From Saccopteryx bilineata (Eukaryota; Chordata; Mammalia; Chiroptera; Emballonuridae): a DNA stretch of 64,000 nt. How positions within the stretch are numbered: position 1 is the stretch's first letter; each line of letters begins with the position of its first letter. The notes beneath the pieces were generated by a model. The model was not told the origin of the DNA. It ran no database searches and worked only from the letters and a program-made list of their open reading frames with translations. A program made the translations under genes and the position numbers. Of this stretch, positions 1 through 12,641 are shown one piece after another. Where the stretch lies: contig NC_089491.1 of the NCBI RefSeq assembly GCF_036850765.1, positions 128,354,766 through 128,418,765 of the forward strand, in the 5' to 3' direction.

Positions 1-592
1 CTTATTAACCATTCAGTTTCATCTTTCATTGGATTTTATATTAATATTCTTCCATTTAGCTATTGCATTTCTACAAATGTTATTGCATTTGTTTTATTTT
101 GCAAGAGTACCTTATATAGTCTAATATTGATTCATGTTGTGTCAAATAGCTTCTCCCAATATCACTATTAATATCATCTACCGTAACTTTGAACAGAAAT
201 CAATTAGTATTTATTTCTTTCTATACCTCTTTTAATCAAAATGGGATAAACATTACTATGGAGCAATTAATAACAAGACAGTTCTTTCACACACCTAGAC
301 AAATAATTGAACTTCAAGCAGTCAACTTCAAGTGAACTTCAAGCTTGTCCCAAAGAGAGAATTGTAGAGAATAAAATCACTCTGTTCCAGACTAAGAAAA
401 TATGTAGATTCAATACAGAAACTGAGTCTATCAAAATAATAAAAATGTAAACAATGCCATATTTATATATGGCATATTAAATATGTATTTTGACTAAATT
501 TGACAAAACAATTTGGAATCCTTTTGAGAGTAGAAGTAACATTTAATATTGTCAATTTTCATTTGTGTTTTAGTTACAAGTTAGTTTTTACA
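1..592. other. unique AT-rich DNA, no gene seen
   Basis: No repeat, coding frame or RNA gene is recognised here. The only local structure is short AT-rich palindromic text near 455-485. Confidence 0.5.
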
Positions 593-605
593 AATAATGT
601 AATTT

Positions 606-833
606 GATTTTTTTTTATTTAGTGAGAGGAGGAGAAACAGAGAGACAGACTCCTACATGCACCCCAACTAAGATCCACCCCGCAAGCCCACTAAGGGATG
701 ATGCTCTGCCCATCTGGGGCCCTTGCTCCATTGCAAATGGAGCCATATTTTAGCACCTGAGGTGGAGGCCATAGAGCCATTCTCAACACCTGGGGCCAAC
801 TGGCTCTAAATAAGCTATGGCTGCAGTAGGGGA

Positions 834-879
<46 letters not shown>

Positions 880-997
880 AGAATAGGATGGGTGGAAAAG
901 CAGATGAATACTTCTCCTGTATGCCCTGGTTGGGAATCAAACCCAGGACATTCACATGCTGGGCCAATGCTCTACCACTGAGCCAACCGACCAGGGC
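606..997 (-). repeat. tRNA-derived SINE, type I (minus strand)
   Basis: Reading on the minus strand, the element starts at 'gccctggtcggttggctcag' (tRNA-like head with A box) and ends in a T-run on the plus strand at about 609-617. It is flanked by an imperfect 13-bp TSD, aataatgtaattt at 593-605 and aataatgtgattt at 998-1010, so this is an L1-mobilised insertion. A (GA)n run at about 838-874 lies in the polypurine part typical of the family. Confidence 0.85.
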
Positions 998-1030
998 AAT
1001 AATGTGATTTTTTAAAAATATATTTCATAG

Positions 1031-1180
1031 CTTGACCTGTGGTGGTGCAGTGGATAAAGCATTGACCTGGAACACTGAGGTCACTGGTTCGAAACCCTGC
1101 ACTTGCCTGGTCAAGGCACATATGGGAGTTGATGCTTCCTGCTGCTCCCCCTCCTCCTCTCTCCTCTCTAAAATGAATGA
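1031..1180 (+). repeat. tRNA-derived SINE, type II
   Basis: The short (~170 bp) family begins 'cttgacctgtggtggtgcag', carries a B box (ggttcgaaacc) near 1087, and continues through 'caaggcacatatgggagttg' to 'ctctctaaaatgaatga'. The AT-rich palindromic stretch after it (about 1175-1230) contains a likely TSD echo of the 'atatatttcatag' text found upstream at about 1017-1030. Confidence 0.8.
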
Positions 1181-1613
1181 ATATATATTCATTTTATATA
1201 TTTTATAATGAAATATATATATTTCATTACATAGTGGAAGACCTGGTGAGAGTAAGTGTTATTTTGGGTTAAAGTTCAATGGGAAACTTTAGGCAAAAAT
1301 GTTGAAGTGATACTGAATTTTAGAATCAATTTATTTTGACAAAAAGATCTACTTAGCATGAACCTGCTCAATCAACCCCATTAAAAGTCAATACTTATTA
1401 TATTTGCTTCCAAATAAAGCAACTTTTCACATGTTCCAGCCAATTAATCAGAAAGTATCTACTGAGATCTATTGAGTATTCATTGAATACATTGATGCTA
1501 GTTCCAGGGTGAAGAGATTTTTTTTTTTTAAACTTCAACATTACAATAAAAACTCATGAACTTACAAAGACTGGAAGCTTCTAAATTAACTTAGTGTTGA
1601 AAGCTGTCCAGAG

Positions 1614-1920
1614 GCTGACCAGGTGGTGGTGCAGTGGATAGAGCATCAGACTGAGATGTCGAGGACCCAGGTTCAAAACCCTGAGGTCATCGGCTTGAGC
1701 ATGCGCTCACTCAGCTTGAGTGCAGGGTTGCTGGCTTGAGCTATGGGATCATAGACATGACGCCAAGGTCACTGGCTTGAGCAAGGGGTCACTCACTCTG
1801 CTGTAGCACCCCCTCCCCCCATCAAAGCACATATGAGAAAGCAATCATTGAACAACTAAGAAGACTACTGAGCTTCAGCGAAGAATTGATGTTTCTCATC
1901 TCTCTCCCTTCCTGTCTGTC

Positions 1921-2001
<81 letters not shown>

Positions 2002-2021
2002 AAAAGTAGGAAGAAAGGAAA
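1614..2021 (+). repeat. tRNA-derived SINE, type III, with (CT)n(CA)n tail
   Basis: It begins 'gctgaccaggtggtggtgca' and has the long-family internal 'gcttgagc' units and the 'aagcaatcattgaacaacta' body. The 3' end is a (CT)n run (about 1926-1956) followed by (CA)n (about 1957-1997). A perfect 15-bp TSD, gaaagctgtccagag, lies at 1599-1613 and 2022-2036. The short ORFs over the dinucleotide runs are artefacts. Confidence 0.92.
1926..1997. repeat. compound microsatellite (CT)n(CA)n
   Basis: About 15 CT units run straight into about 20 CA units in the tail of the SINE. This is typical expansion of a SINE 3' end and is likely to vary in length between individuals. Confidence 0.95.
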
Positions 2022-2036
2022 GAAAGCTGTCCAGAG

Positions 2037-3500
2037 AACAATCAACTGCTTATAACCAAAAGAAATTATGAAATTATTCACTTTAATAATTTGTGCCAAT
2101 ACAATTTTACTGCCTTTAGTATTATCCTGATTTGAACATGTACTGTATAGTTTAATTCTTGTGATTAAATTAAACAAGCCACACAGTAGTTTATATTTTA
2201 AAAAATATTATTAAAGCTATTATATTGTCTCAAAAATTTTAGCTGTATGATTACTGCCCACATTGTTGATTTTTTAAATTAAATTGAATATTTTTTTAAT
2301 AGTTGTATTGAAAAGACTGAAGAAATATGAATCTTTACAAATATCACCTCTTTACTTTGGTACTACTATCTTGCTTATCAGTAAATCATTATTAAAGAAT
2401 TAGGAGTCTGGGAAGATAAAAATAAAAATCTGACTGGTGACATGAAGCCAGTAAAAATTCACTGAAATATTTCAGCACATTTTTCTAGAGACTATTAAAA
2501 TAATTTATAAATAACAAAAGAATAAATGCTAAATTTGGTATAAATTTTAACTGTTGCAAAATGTTTTACTGTTATGAATACCTATCACATTAGCTACTAT
2601 TCAGATTCTTTGCTTCTAGAAAAATATAATCGACTTGGAAAAAGCCCAAATGTCACCATATAAAATAGGAAAGAAATGGAAAATTTACCATATAAAGAAC
2701 ATTTTAAAACAGAGACAGAAAGATATAAAAATAGTATTGGGTAAGAAAAAAAAATAGTATTTATTGATCTGCAAACATAATATATACATTGTTAATTACT
2801 AATCTAACTATTTCAAATACATCCTTTCACTATTTTCCACAAAACTAAAAGACAAATTATGGTCACATCTTATGGAAGAATAAACTGTGGCTCAGAAAGA
2901 AGTTATATGTTTATCACTATAACAAAGTGACCCACCTAATAATTTGCTAACATCTGTGTGTTCCTAACACGCTTTTTCCTCTACACCTCTATCCACTAAA
3001 AGGGTGAATAATGATATCTGGGAAACTTGAGTCGAATCACAACAGAACTAACAAAAAGTATAAATTATTTTTAATAATCATAGTCATAATAGGTGCAGCA
3101 AAAATATTATATAGCCTAATAGTAGTGGTAATACTAGTTTCAGTAATTATTGTAAAGATGTGATAATTGTAATGATGGTAATAAGCATAATAATAGTAAT
3201 TAAGCAGTACTGATTTTATCAACATATATTCAAATTTAATAACATAGACTTTTAGTTCAGTGGTAAGTTAAATTCAGGTGGGAATATATGACCAGTTTTA
3301 CAGGAGTTTTATAAATGTGAAATCAAAATTGTATACAGATTAATATAATATTATATAATATCAATACAAAATTTTTATTATAAAATTGTATAATATTAAT
3401 ATAAACATAATATTAAGTAATGCACACATTATTAAGTTCAATATCAATTTTAAAAAATAATTAAGAACATTATTTCTGCTAGAGTCTAATATGATATTTT
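2037..3500. other. unique AT-rich DNA, no gene seen
   Basis: No recognised repeat or coding sequence. 3330-3420 is a run of near-pure A/T with local palindromes (ataatattatataatat). Confidence 0.5.
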
Positions 3501-3514
3501 TATATTAAGTCTTT

Positions 3515-3849
3515 TTTTTTTTTTTACAGGGACACAGATCGAGAGTCAGAGAGAGGGATAGATAGAGACAGACAGACAGGAATGGAGAGAGATGAGAAGC
3601 ATCAATCATCAGTTTCTTGTTGTGACACCTTAGCTGTTCATTGATTGCTTTCTCATATGTGCCTTGACCATGGGCCTTCAGCAGACCGAGTAACCCCTTG
3701 CTTGAGCCAGCGACCTTGGGTCCAAGTTGGCGAGCTTTTTGCTCAAGCCAGATGAGCCCACGCTCAAGCTGCGACCTCGGGGTCTCGAACCTGGGTCCTT
3801 CTGCATCCCAGTCTGATGCTCTATCCACTGCACAACCACCTGGTCAGGC
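3515..3849 (-). repeat. tRNA-derived SINE, type III (minus strand)
   Basis: Poly-T start on the plus strand, then the polypurine block, 'attgattgctttctcatatg', and the end 'caccacctggtcaggc'. TSD: tatattaagtctttt (about 3500-3514) and tatatttagtctttt (3850-3864), one mismatch. ORFs across it are non-coding SINE text. Confidence 0.9.
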
Positions 3850-3864
3850 TATATTTAGTCTTTT

Positions 3865-4258
3865 TATATATGAATTCCTATTAGCTTTCTTAATAAAAGA
3901 GAAGGCAACACTGGAGAATTTTCTTATTTGGATATCATGTTCAAGTAATACCATTTGTATTGAGTGAAGTATGCATTGACTTATATATCCTATTTTTATA
4001 ATATAGAGATATTATTTTTCTTTGATATAATTAGTATAATAAATATAGAATGCTAAAGTAAATCTTTGATTATAAATTATTGTTTTATCTCTGTAAATTT
4101 TTATTTTAAATCATTTTAATATGTTTACCTAGAAATCATCATTAGCACATTTTTTATACTTTATATATTTTTATATTAGTATGGATTTCTGCAAGGGTTT
4201 TTGTTGTTGTTGTAATGATCTCTAATATTTACTCACCAAAACTAACAAATATTGTCAA
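3865..4258. other. unique AT-rich DNA, no gene seen
   Basis: No repeat family or coding frame recognised. Confidence 0.5.
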
Positions 4259-4272
4259 GAAAAATTGTGTTG

Positions 4273-4446
4273 GCCTGACCTGTGGTGGTGCAGTGGATAG
4301 AGCATAGACCTGGAACTCTGAGGTCGTCAGTTCAAAACCCTGGTTTCCCTGGTCAAGGCACATATGCGAATTATGCCTCCTGCTTCTGCTCCCCTTTTCT
4401 CTCTCTCCTCTCTAAAATGAATAAATAAAATCTTAAAAAAAAAAGA
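4273..4446 (+). repeat. tRNA-derived SINE, type II
   Basis: Starts 'gcctgacctgtggtggtgca' and ends 'aataaataaaatctt' plus an A-run. TSD: gaaaaattgtgttg at 4259-4272 and gaaaagttgtgttg at 4447-4460, one mismatch. Confidence 0.92.
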
Positions 4447-4520
4447 GAAAAGTTGTGTTGAAGACTAATGTTATGTTTGACAGTTTTAATGAAAACAATT
4501 CATTAAGAAAATACCAAGTT

Positions 4521-4904
4521 TGCCCTGGCTGGTTGGCTCAGTGGTAGAGTGTCAGCCTGGCGTGTGGAAGTCCTAGGTGCGATTCCTGGCCAGGGCACAC
4601 AAGAGAAGCACCCACCTGCTTCTCCATCTCTCCCCCTCTCCTTCCTCTCTGTCTCTCTCTTCCCCTCCCGCAGCAGAGGCTCCATTGGAGCAAAGTTTGC
4701 CCGGGTGCTGAGGATGGCTCTGTGGCCTCTGCCTCAGGTGCTAGAATGGCTCTAGTTGCAACAGAGCAACACCCCAAATGGGTGGAGCATCGCCCCCTGG
4801 TGGGCATGCCGGGTGGATCCCCGTATGGTGCATGCGGGAATCTGACTGCCTTCCCGTTTCCAACTTCAGAAAAAAAATACAAAAAAAAAAAAAAAAAAAA
4901 AAAA
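4521..4904 (+). repeat. tRNA-derived SINE, type I, full length
   Basis: Head 'gccctggctggttggctcag' with A box, B-box-like 'ggtgcgattcc', the CT-rich middle, the 'gctccattggagcaaagttt' body and a long A-tail (about 4880-4906). TSD: aagaaaataccaagtt at 4505-4520 and aagaaaatactaagtt at 4905-4920. This is one of the best-preserved type I copies in the window. Confidence 0.92.
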
Positions 4905-5106
4905 AAGAAAATACTAAGTTATACAAGCTGGGAAGTCAGCTATCGCCTGGGCTGTAGCAATAATATGCAATTGTCTTTCTTCTTTTGTCATTACAGGCAA
5001 CTGATTAAAGTTACTAAGTGACTTTAACAAATATAGGATGCACTACTGTTTTTTCTAACCCTTCAGCATTAATATCCCTTTTCTTTTAATAAATGCTCTA
5101 ATTTCA

Positions 5107-5250
5107 GCTCTGGCCAGATAGCTCCATTGATTGGAACATTATCCTGGTATACAAAGGTTGTGGGTTCAATCCACACATACAGGAACAGATCTGTGTTTCT
5201 GTCTCTCTTCTTTTCCCAAAATTAATAAATAAAAATTTTTAAATGTTCTT
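5107..5250 (+). repeat. older VES-like tRNA SINE
   Basis: A diverged tRNA-like head 'gctctggccagatagctcca', a B-box-like 'gggttcaatcc' and the tail 'attaataaataaaaattt'. It is shorter and more decayed than types I-III. The family call rests on pattern only. Confidence 0.65.
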
Positions 5251-5944
5251 ATTCCAGAGTGCTCATTGCTTTTCAACACAGCACATATGCATTCAGCTCT
5301 ACTAGTGGACTCTAACTTGCTGAAACCAGTCAGCACATTTCATCCAGTCGGATACGTAGATTTATCCAGGAACACTCTCATGACCCACAACGTGACAATG
5401 AAGGATACTTGTAGGAAAATTCTGGGAACTAACCAGAAAAACACTTTCTCTCTGTACATGGCATGAAATGTAGTAGTGAGGTGTGACATTTCTGTATCTA
5501 TTTAACTGAAATTTTAGATGTCATTGGTGACCCTGACAAGCAGTATAGAATGATGATGACAAAATCCTGATCAGCAGAAAAGAGGAAGAAAGACAGTAGA
5601 AAAATTTTAATTGCTTTCTCAAAATATCTAACATATTTTTAGTTAATTCTTTAGAACTTTCCTAGTTTAACAAATATATTACAAACAGTGAATGGGTTGT
5701 GGCTTCTTTCATGTTTCTTGAACCACATTGCATTGGTTATAACTTTCAGACGAATGTTAAATTTAGTTTAAATGGGACAGTTTATCTAGTTTCTAAAATT
5801 AAATTGATGCTTTTTCAGTTTCAGTTTTCCTATTCCTTAGTACACTAGTTTTTAAGATTCATGTTCTTTGTGGTATTAAGAAAAAATTATGACATCTTAG
5901 CATATTGAGTCTTTATTGATAATATTGAATTTAATTTTATTTAA
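5251..5944. other. unique DNA, no gene seen
   Basis: A 66-codon open frame at 5266-5466 has no recognisable motif and no supporting structure. I see no repeat. Confidence 0.45.
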
Positions 5945-5960
5945 TAATTATTTAGTTTTT

Positions 5961-6268
5961 TTCTGTGACAGAGACAGAGAGAGGGACAGATAGGGACAGA
6001 CAGGCCAGAAGGAGAGAGATGAGAAGCATCAATTCTTTGTTGTGGCACCTCAGTTGTTCATTGATTGCTTTCTCATATGTGCTTTGACCTGGGGGATAGA
6101 GCAGAGCAAGTAGACCCTTGCTCAAGCCAGTGACCTTGGGCTCAAGCTAGTGAGCTTTTGCTCAAACCAGATGAACCCATGCTCAAGCTGGCAACCTCAG
6201 GGTTTCGAACCTGGGTGTTCTACATCCCAGTCCACCGCTGTATCCATTGTACCACCACCTGGTCAGGC
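5961..6268 (-). repeat. tRNA-derived SINE, type III (minus strand)
   Basis: Polypurine start, 'ttgattgctttctcatatgt' and the end 'accacctggtcaggc'. TSD: taattatttagttttt at 5945-5960 and taattattcagttttt at 6269-6284, one mismatch. Confidence 0.9.
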
Positions 6269-6284
6269 TAATTATTCAGTTTTT

Positions 6285-8107
6285 AAAATTCTCATGAGGT
6301 TTTATTCTTTGATCTATTGATCTATTGGGATGTTATATTAATAAATTTCCTAATATTAAGCTATTTAGTCATTCATTTTCTCAAATGAACAAGCTTAAAG
6401 CCCTTGGCTTTGTGGAGCTTACACAATGATGGTTAAGAAGACATATAAATAAGTAATAAATATTCAGGTTCTTATAATTGTGATAAAGAAAATAATTCAT
6501 TATAAGATAATATTAAAAATAGTAGCTATTTATACAGAGTTACATGAAAGAGTAAGACATATAGATACATGAAGCAGAGCATGCAAGACAGAAAAGTGTC
6601 CTAAAGAGGAGCATGGTTGTGTTAAAAGTGAAAGAGCAATGAGAGCAGAGCTACTGAGCAAAAGGAGAAGCAGGGGAAGAGGCCTGAGGGATGGAGTGGA
6701 AGAGTGGTCCAGATTTCCCAGGTCCTTGTGGACCATTGGAATACTTTTATTTTGAAATGAGAACAGTTGAACTGAAAACTGACAGTCTGATGTATATTTA
6801 GAAAATTATTCTGAAAATTGTACAGGCTTTGGAAGCAAGTCATAAAGTATGAGGTCCAGTTAAGAAAAATATTATCTGTGAAATATTGAAGTATCTTGAA
6901 ACAGAGTGGTGACTAAGGAGTTGTGATAAATGGTCAGAATTCAGATGTATTTTGCAAGTAGACCAAATATTACTTTTTGATAGATGTGAGTTGTGAGAGA
7001 ACTAGAGGAATCAAAGATAACAACCATCATTTTTACTTGAGCAATTGCTGAAATGATTAACCTATACAGAAGGTAAAAACTTGAAGAAGGAACAGAGATT
7101 AGGAGAAAAATCATAAGTTAGTTAAGTATGAAACAAAAATAACCCTGGAATTAATTTTACTTGTTCATTGTTTATGATTCTATTACTTAGTGCCTTATTT
7201 AATGTAGTGGTGTTTAGTTTAGAATTTCAAATTTTGTATTCTGAAATATAGCTTATTATTTTATCCGTATTTTGTCAGTCCATTTTTTTTGTTTCTTTTT
7301 GCCTCATTTATTATTTAGAGCATGCTAAGGATCTGTAACAAATACAGATCCAAATAAGTATGAGCTAAACTTTACAGGTGGTTTTGGAGGTTAACTGGAT
7401 TGTGAAATCTATAGGGTGACTACTCTATGGGCTTCCTTCAGTGACTCAAGTTCCTTCTTTCTTGTGTTTGCACAAGTCATTATTTTGGACATTATGAAAC
7501 TCAGCAGCCAGATGAGGAAAGGAAAAGCAAATGGCGGAGGCCCACAGATTGCTTCATGGGCCAGCCTAGAATTAGCACATATTACTTCTGCTCCCATTGT
7601 AATAGGTAAAATTCAATTACATGGGCACATCTAACAGCAACACAGCATGAGAAAAATTATTTTAATGTTCAGAAGTAAAAGAAATCTTAAGTCATGTAGT
7701 TTTCCTAACAATACAAAAAACACAATCTTTAAAAATGAGTAGACTTCTGAACTGCATGCTTTTGATTAGTTTAATATATAATTGAGCTCATTCAAAGCTC
7801 TTTTCATTTTTTTCTTATAGTCCCTTCATGAAGTGTAGCAGAGTCACCAACCTCTGACTCATTTGGTCTTCTGTAGTTTATTCAGCTGAGTTTTATTCTT
7901 TGAATAAAGATCCATACATTTATCTTTGTGGTAATTCCTAAGTAGTCTGCCATTGTAGTTTTGAGATTCTTTTTGTCCTAGCTATTTTATATTTAAATAT
8001 CTAAAATTGTATTTTTACCTAGTTTTTATTACAATGTCAGAAACTATGATGTGTCATTTCTAAATTTGATTAGTAGGATCAGTATTTGAAAAGTTTTGCA
8101 GCTTCTG
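6285..8107. other. mostly unique DNA; part looks like an ancient unnamed repeat
   Basis: About 6380-7150 reads like a very old mammalian interspersed repeat (for example 'ggtccttgtggaccattgga' followed by 'ggtcagaattcagatgtatt'). I cannot name the family. I see no gene. The 60-72 codon frames at 7409-7634 oppose each other and carry no motif. Confidence 0.4.
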
Positions 8108-8123
8108 AAAAAAGTAGTCTTGA

Positions 8124-8248
8124 GCCTGACCTGTGGTGGCGCAATGGATAAAGCGTCAACCTGGAAACGCTGAGGTTGCCGGTTCAAAACCCTGGGCTTG
8201 CCTGGTCAAGGCACATATGGGAGTTGATGCTTCCTGCTCCTCCCCCCT

Positions 8249-8280
<32 letters not shown>

Positions 8281-8316
8281 CTTTCTATAATGAATAAATA
8301 AAATCTTTAAAAAAAA
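8124..8316 (+). repeat. tRNA-derived SINE, type II
   Basis: 'gcctgacctgtggtggcgca' head, CT-rich tail, 'aataaataaaatctt' and an A-run. Perfect TSD aaagtagtcttga, ending at 8123 on the left and at 8317-8329 on the right. Confidence 0.93.
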
Positions 8317-8739
8317 AAAGTAGTCTTGAAATATATCATGCCAAATTTAATATAAATTAAAATTTATAAATTATATAATGCAAATTTTCTATATGTACTC
8401 TATTTTAATCTGTCAAGGTCTGATAAATTATGAACTAAAGTTCTCCAGTATAATTACTTTTATTAAATTTTCTTTTTTTTTTAGTTTTATATGCTATGCC
8501 TTATCATTTGTTATAGCTTCTATGTGTTTTCTTTATTAAAATGTTAAGATATTTCACTTTATTTACCTTTGGCTAATTATTGTTTTCTACATTAAATAGT
8601 AATACTAAGTTACATAAGAGATATTTAGAAGGATTTGTATGAAGATAACTTTTGAACATATTATTCCATTTTGTCCCTAATAAATTTCTCTAGTTAAATT
8701 TTTCTTTGACATCCAATCTAGAAACATTTGCCTTTCTAT

Positions 8740-9080
8740 TTATTTATTTTTACCAAGACAGAGAATGAGCCAGAGAGAGGGATAGACAGGGACAGACAGA
8801 CAGGAACGAAGAGAGATGAGAAGCATCAATCATTAGTTTTTTATTGCGCATAGCAACACCTTAGCTGTTCATTGATTGCTCTCTCATATGTGTCTTGACC
8901 GCAGGCCTTCAGCAAACCGAGTAATCCCCTGCTGGAGCCAGCGACCTTGGGTTCAAGCTGGTGGGATTTTTGCTCAAACCAGATGAGCCTGCGCTCAAGC
9001 TGGTGACTTCGGGGTCTCAAACCTGGGTCCTCTGCATCCCAGTCCAATGCTCTATCCACTGCGCCACTGCCTGGTCAGGC
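8740..9080 (-). repeat. tRNA-derived SINE, type III (minus strand)
   Basis: Ends 'gccactgcctggtcaggc'. TSD: acatttgcctttctat at 8724-8739 and acatttgccttttat at 9081-9095, a single-base indel. Confidence 0.9.
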
Positions 9081-9180
9081 ACATTTGCCTTTTATAGTCA
9101 TAATTAATCGATTCAGTCTTCTGTCATTTAATACTTTCTATTTTTTGCTTTTTCTCATTTTTTTCCCAATAATTATTTTA

Positions 9181-9230
9181 TATAGATAGATAGATGATAG
9201 ATGATAGATAGATAGATAGATAGATAGATA
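9181..9230. repeat. (GATA)n microsatellite
   Basis: Eleven or so GATA units, with two GATGATA interruptions, directly before the T-run of a minus-strand SINE. Confidence 0.95.
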
Positions 9231-9602
9231 ATTTTTTTCTCTTTTTATTAAGTGAGAGGTGGGGAGGCAGACAGATGGGTTCCAGCATGCCGTGCCTTAC
9301 TGGAATCCACCTGGCAAGCTCCTTACTGAGCAATGCTCTACCTATTTGGGGCTGCTGCTATGTTGCTCAACAAATGAGCTATTTCAGTCTCTAAGGTGAG
9401 ACCATGGAGCCATCCTCAGTGCCCAAGGCCAACTTACTCAAATCATTCAAGCCATGGCTACAGGAGGAGAAGAGAGAGAGAAAAAAGGGGGAGGGGTGGA
9501 GAAGCAAATTATTTTTTCTCCTGTGTGCCCTGACTGGAAATCAAACCTGGAACTTCCATAACCTGGGACAGATGGTCTACTGCTGAGCCAACAGCCAGGG
9601 CC
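9231..9602 (-). repeat. tRNA-derived SINE, type I (minus strand)
   Basis: 'aagtgagaggtggggaggca' at the tail side and 'gccaacagccagggcc' at the head. No clean TSD was seen, possibly because the left flank is the GATA array. Confidence 0.85.
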
Positions 9603-9652
9603 TATATATATTTATTCAATGAACAAATGAATGAATCAATAAACAATATTTT

Positions 9653-10057
9653 TTGCCTGATGAGATGGTAACACAATGGATAGAGCATCAGACTGGGATG
9701 CAGAAAACACAGGTTTGACGCGGAAGACCCAAGGTCACCAGCTTGAGCGTGGGCTCATCTAGCTTGAGCATGGGTTCACCGCTCAAGCGCAGGGTCACTG
9801 GCTTGAGTGTAGGATCACAGACATGACCACATGGTCTCTGGCTTTAGCCCAAGGTCACTGGCTTCAGCCCAAAAGTCACTGGCTTGAGCAAGGGGTCACT
9901 TACTCTGCTGTAGCCCCTCAGACAAGGCACATATGAGAAAGCAATCAATGAACAACTAAGGTGCCACCACAAAGAATTAATGCTTCTTATCTCTCTCTGT
10001 TCCTGTCTGTCTGTCCCTGTTTGTCTCAATGACTCTCTGTCTCTGTCTAAAAAAAAA
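9653..10057 (+). repeat. tRNA-derived SINE, type III
   Basis: Starts 'gcctgatgagatggtaacac' and carries several 'gcttgagcgtgggctca' internal units, extra copies relative to other family members. It ends 'ctctgtctctgtct' plus A10. TSD not resolved. Confidence 0.87.
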
Positions 10058-12629
10058 ATGTTTCTCTGATTTCCAGTAGAAAATTTCAGGTTCATACTCA
10101 CCTTCTTTTTTTAATGTTTTTTAATCTATAGTTTTTATTCATTGCCTTAATTTTGTATTATTATATACTATTTTAAAATTTGACATCACTTTTAGGTCTC
10201 CATGAAGTCTTTTTTATTTTACTATTCTAACTTATCACATATGATTTGCTCCAAGTTTCTTCGTATATTGTCATCTACAATCATGTTTTGAAAAACAGGT
10301 GTTTTCTAATATGCCCTTCTGTTCCTTGCACTAAGTTGTTTTTATAAAAGGTTATCTATTCTCTTTCCACATAGTTGTCCCTTTGTTCTTATATACTTGG
10401 TAATTCACCACATCTGCTTGTCTTTCCATTGCATATTTTTTCCTTGTTTCCTTAAGTAATTGAATGTATTAACATAGTCTGTAATATGTTATATGGGTCA
10501 ACTAAGGAAAAGTGAGAATGGTTACTTTATTTGGTTGAACCTCATTAATTCAGAGATGCAGCAACACAAGAATGTATCTGACCCAAAGTCACCTCAAGCA
10601 GGGATCTTTTACTTTTAGCTATAAAATCATTTCCTAAATAATATGTGGTGACCTAGAACTACCACAGGCAAAAAATGTTCTTTGTCCTTTGATAGGTGCA
10701 CTCATCTATTTCTAGTGTACATAGGAGTAATCCTGCTTGGTGTGATTTCCAACACCTAATGTGTGTTTTAGAGGTGCTGTTGAGATTCAAATTTGTCATC
10801 CAACACCTTGCTTCCATAAACTCTCTTATACCCACACCAAGAACACTGTCATATCCAGTTTTGATCCTTCCAAGTGAGATTGTGAGAGTTTAGTTAGAAT
10901 CTGGCCCACTTTACTGATATGAACAATTGTCATATACAGAGAGTTGTGCTTAAGGCCATTTGTCATTCTAGTTATATGTACTTTCTCTTTTGTAAAAATT
11001 CCTTCAGGTATATAGACTATAGATATTACCTTTTCCCAGTTTTTAGAGCTAATACAAATTTTTGCACAACTATAAGATAATAAAAATGTCCCAGAGAGAT
11101 ATTCTCAATCCCAAAGAGAAATTCATCTTCTTCATGTCTGGTAAAGACATTGCTCTAAGGGGAATACACCAGATTTGCTATATGACCCTGTCTCAATGCC
11201 AGGTAGAAACTGCAAGTCTTTCAAAATTTCATTCTAGTGCCTGAAGCAAACTCGTCCAGCTTTCTGAATAGTGTATCTGCTATAAGACCACAGAGGATGC
11301 TATTTTCAAAAGGTAATGAACAATGTGATATGCAGTCCAAATTTTATGAACCACATGTGATCCCTTGCTGTCAACACTGCCCTACAGATTAAGATTGTTT
11401 GTGAGCATTGTCAACACAGGATTTATTTCTTAACAATTTTGTTGCTTCATGAGATGGGAAATTATTTTTTAATGCTTTGTACTTCACACTTTTTCTATTA
11501 TTTTTATTTCTATCAAATTTCTAGAATGTGAAATAATATCTTTCATTGATTTACAATGTGTTTATGACTTTTACTTTATTTTATATTTTGTTGATCTTTT
11601 GTGCACTTAGCACAATACTTGACATTTATCAAGTAATAAAAATACTAGTAAATAATAGCTATTAATATTTTTACATTTATAATTAAATTAACATGCACAC
11701 CATAAGTCTAATGAGATGTGAAGGATACAAACCTGTAATTGAGAACAGCAGATAATGAAGACACTAAAGGTAGTCTAATAAGGTTGAATATAATCCAGAG
11801 GTTATATTTTTTAATTTCACAATTTCAAAGTGTATATAGTCAAAATTGATCTTGAAAAAAAATTAAATCACTCTCAGATCTCTAAGGACCTGAATAAAGG
11901 CTTATGTTCAATTGTTTTTGGCTAATTTTCCTATGGCTCTGACCTTTGTATCTGTGACATTGTACAGAATGGGTTTTGGGAGTCATTCAAAGTAAAATTT
12001 AAGGGTACTGGTGAGACTTTACTTTTATCTCAGTTTATTGGATTAACTACATGAAATGCACATAGGAAAGGACTTTCTAGTAACTTTGTAATGGGTAGTA
12101 AGACTCTATTCTCTGCATTTTTTTTCCAACTAAGGTATTTCAAAAATTTGACAAGATAATAAAAATAAGCTCATTTAACAAAGAATTAATGTGTGGGCAA
12201 ATCCTTTGCCTTTGTTTAGCACATATAACAGCCTAGTGTATAGTTGATGTTGTCATTAAATATTTGTTGAATAAATTCCCAAACCATGCTACAATACTGA
12301 CTTCTTTAGATATAACAGTAATAAGAGATTACTGGGCACCCTTTCTCAAAATAAATTTTAGTATAGGTATGAAGTCATTAGGAAGCTCACTCTTTTTTTG
12401 CAATTAGCTTAAAATATATAAAACAGAAATGTACTATATTTGTGTTAACACAAATTATATAACTTTTGATGATGTCTTGTGTCTTAATTCTTTGTTAAAT
12501 GAACTTATTTTTGTTATCTTGTCAAATTTTTGAAAGAAGACTACCTTCTGTGAGTTTTGTAAGTTTTACAAATTGTCACTATTTTTACATCCTGACAAAG
12601 TGATCATCTAAAAAATAAAAAGTCTAGTC
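10058..12629. other. unique AT-rich DNA, no gene seen
   Basis: 2.6 kb without any recognised repeat. Short frames at 10696-10893 and 11062-11244 have no motif, splice signals or conserved domain visible by eye. The less AT-rich 10480-11430 part could be an old LTR or spacer that I cannot name. Confidence 0.4.
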
Positions 12630-12641
12630 AAAATCATTGTT

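Noticed and set aside
1926..1997. Repeat array that might be taken for a CRISPR-like structure
   Set aside because: It is a plain dinucleotide microsatellite without spacers; the genome is clearly mammalian.
3505..3828. Minus ORF beginning MDRASDWDAEGP, with similar ORFs at 8841-9059 and 37502-37771
   Set aside because: The repeated 'protein' is the translation of type III SINE tRNA-like and internal units, not a gene family.
7409..7634. Opposed 62- and 72-codon ORFs in unique sequence
   Set aside because: No motif, no splice context, and the two frames overlap on opposite strands; chance frames are expected at this length.
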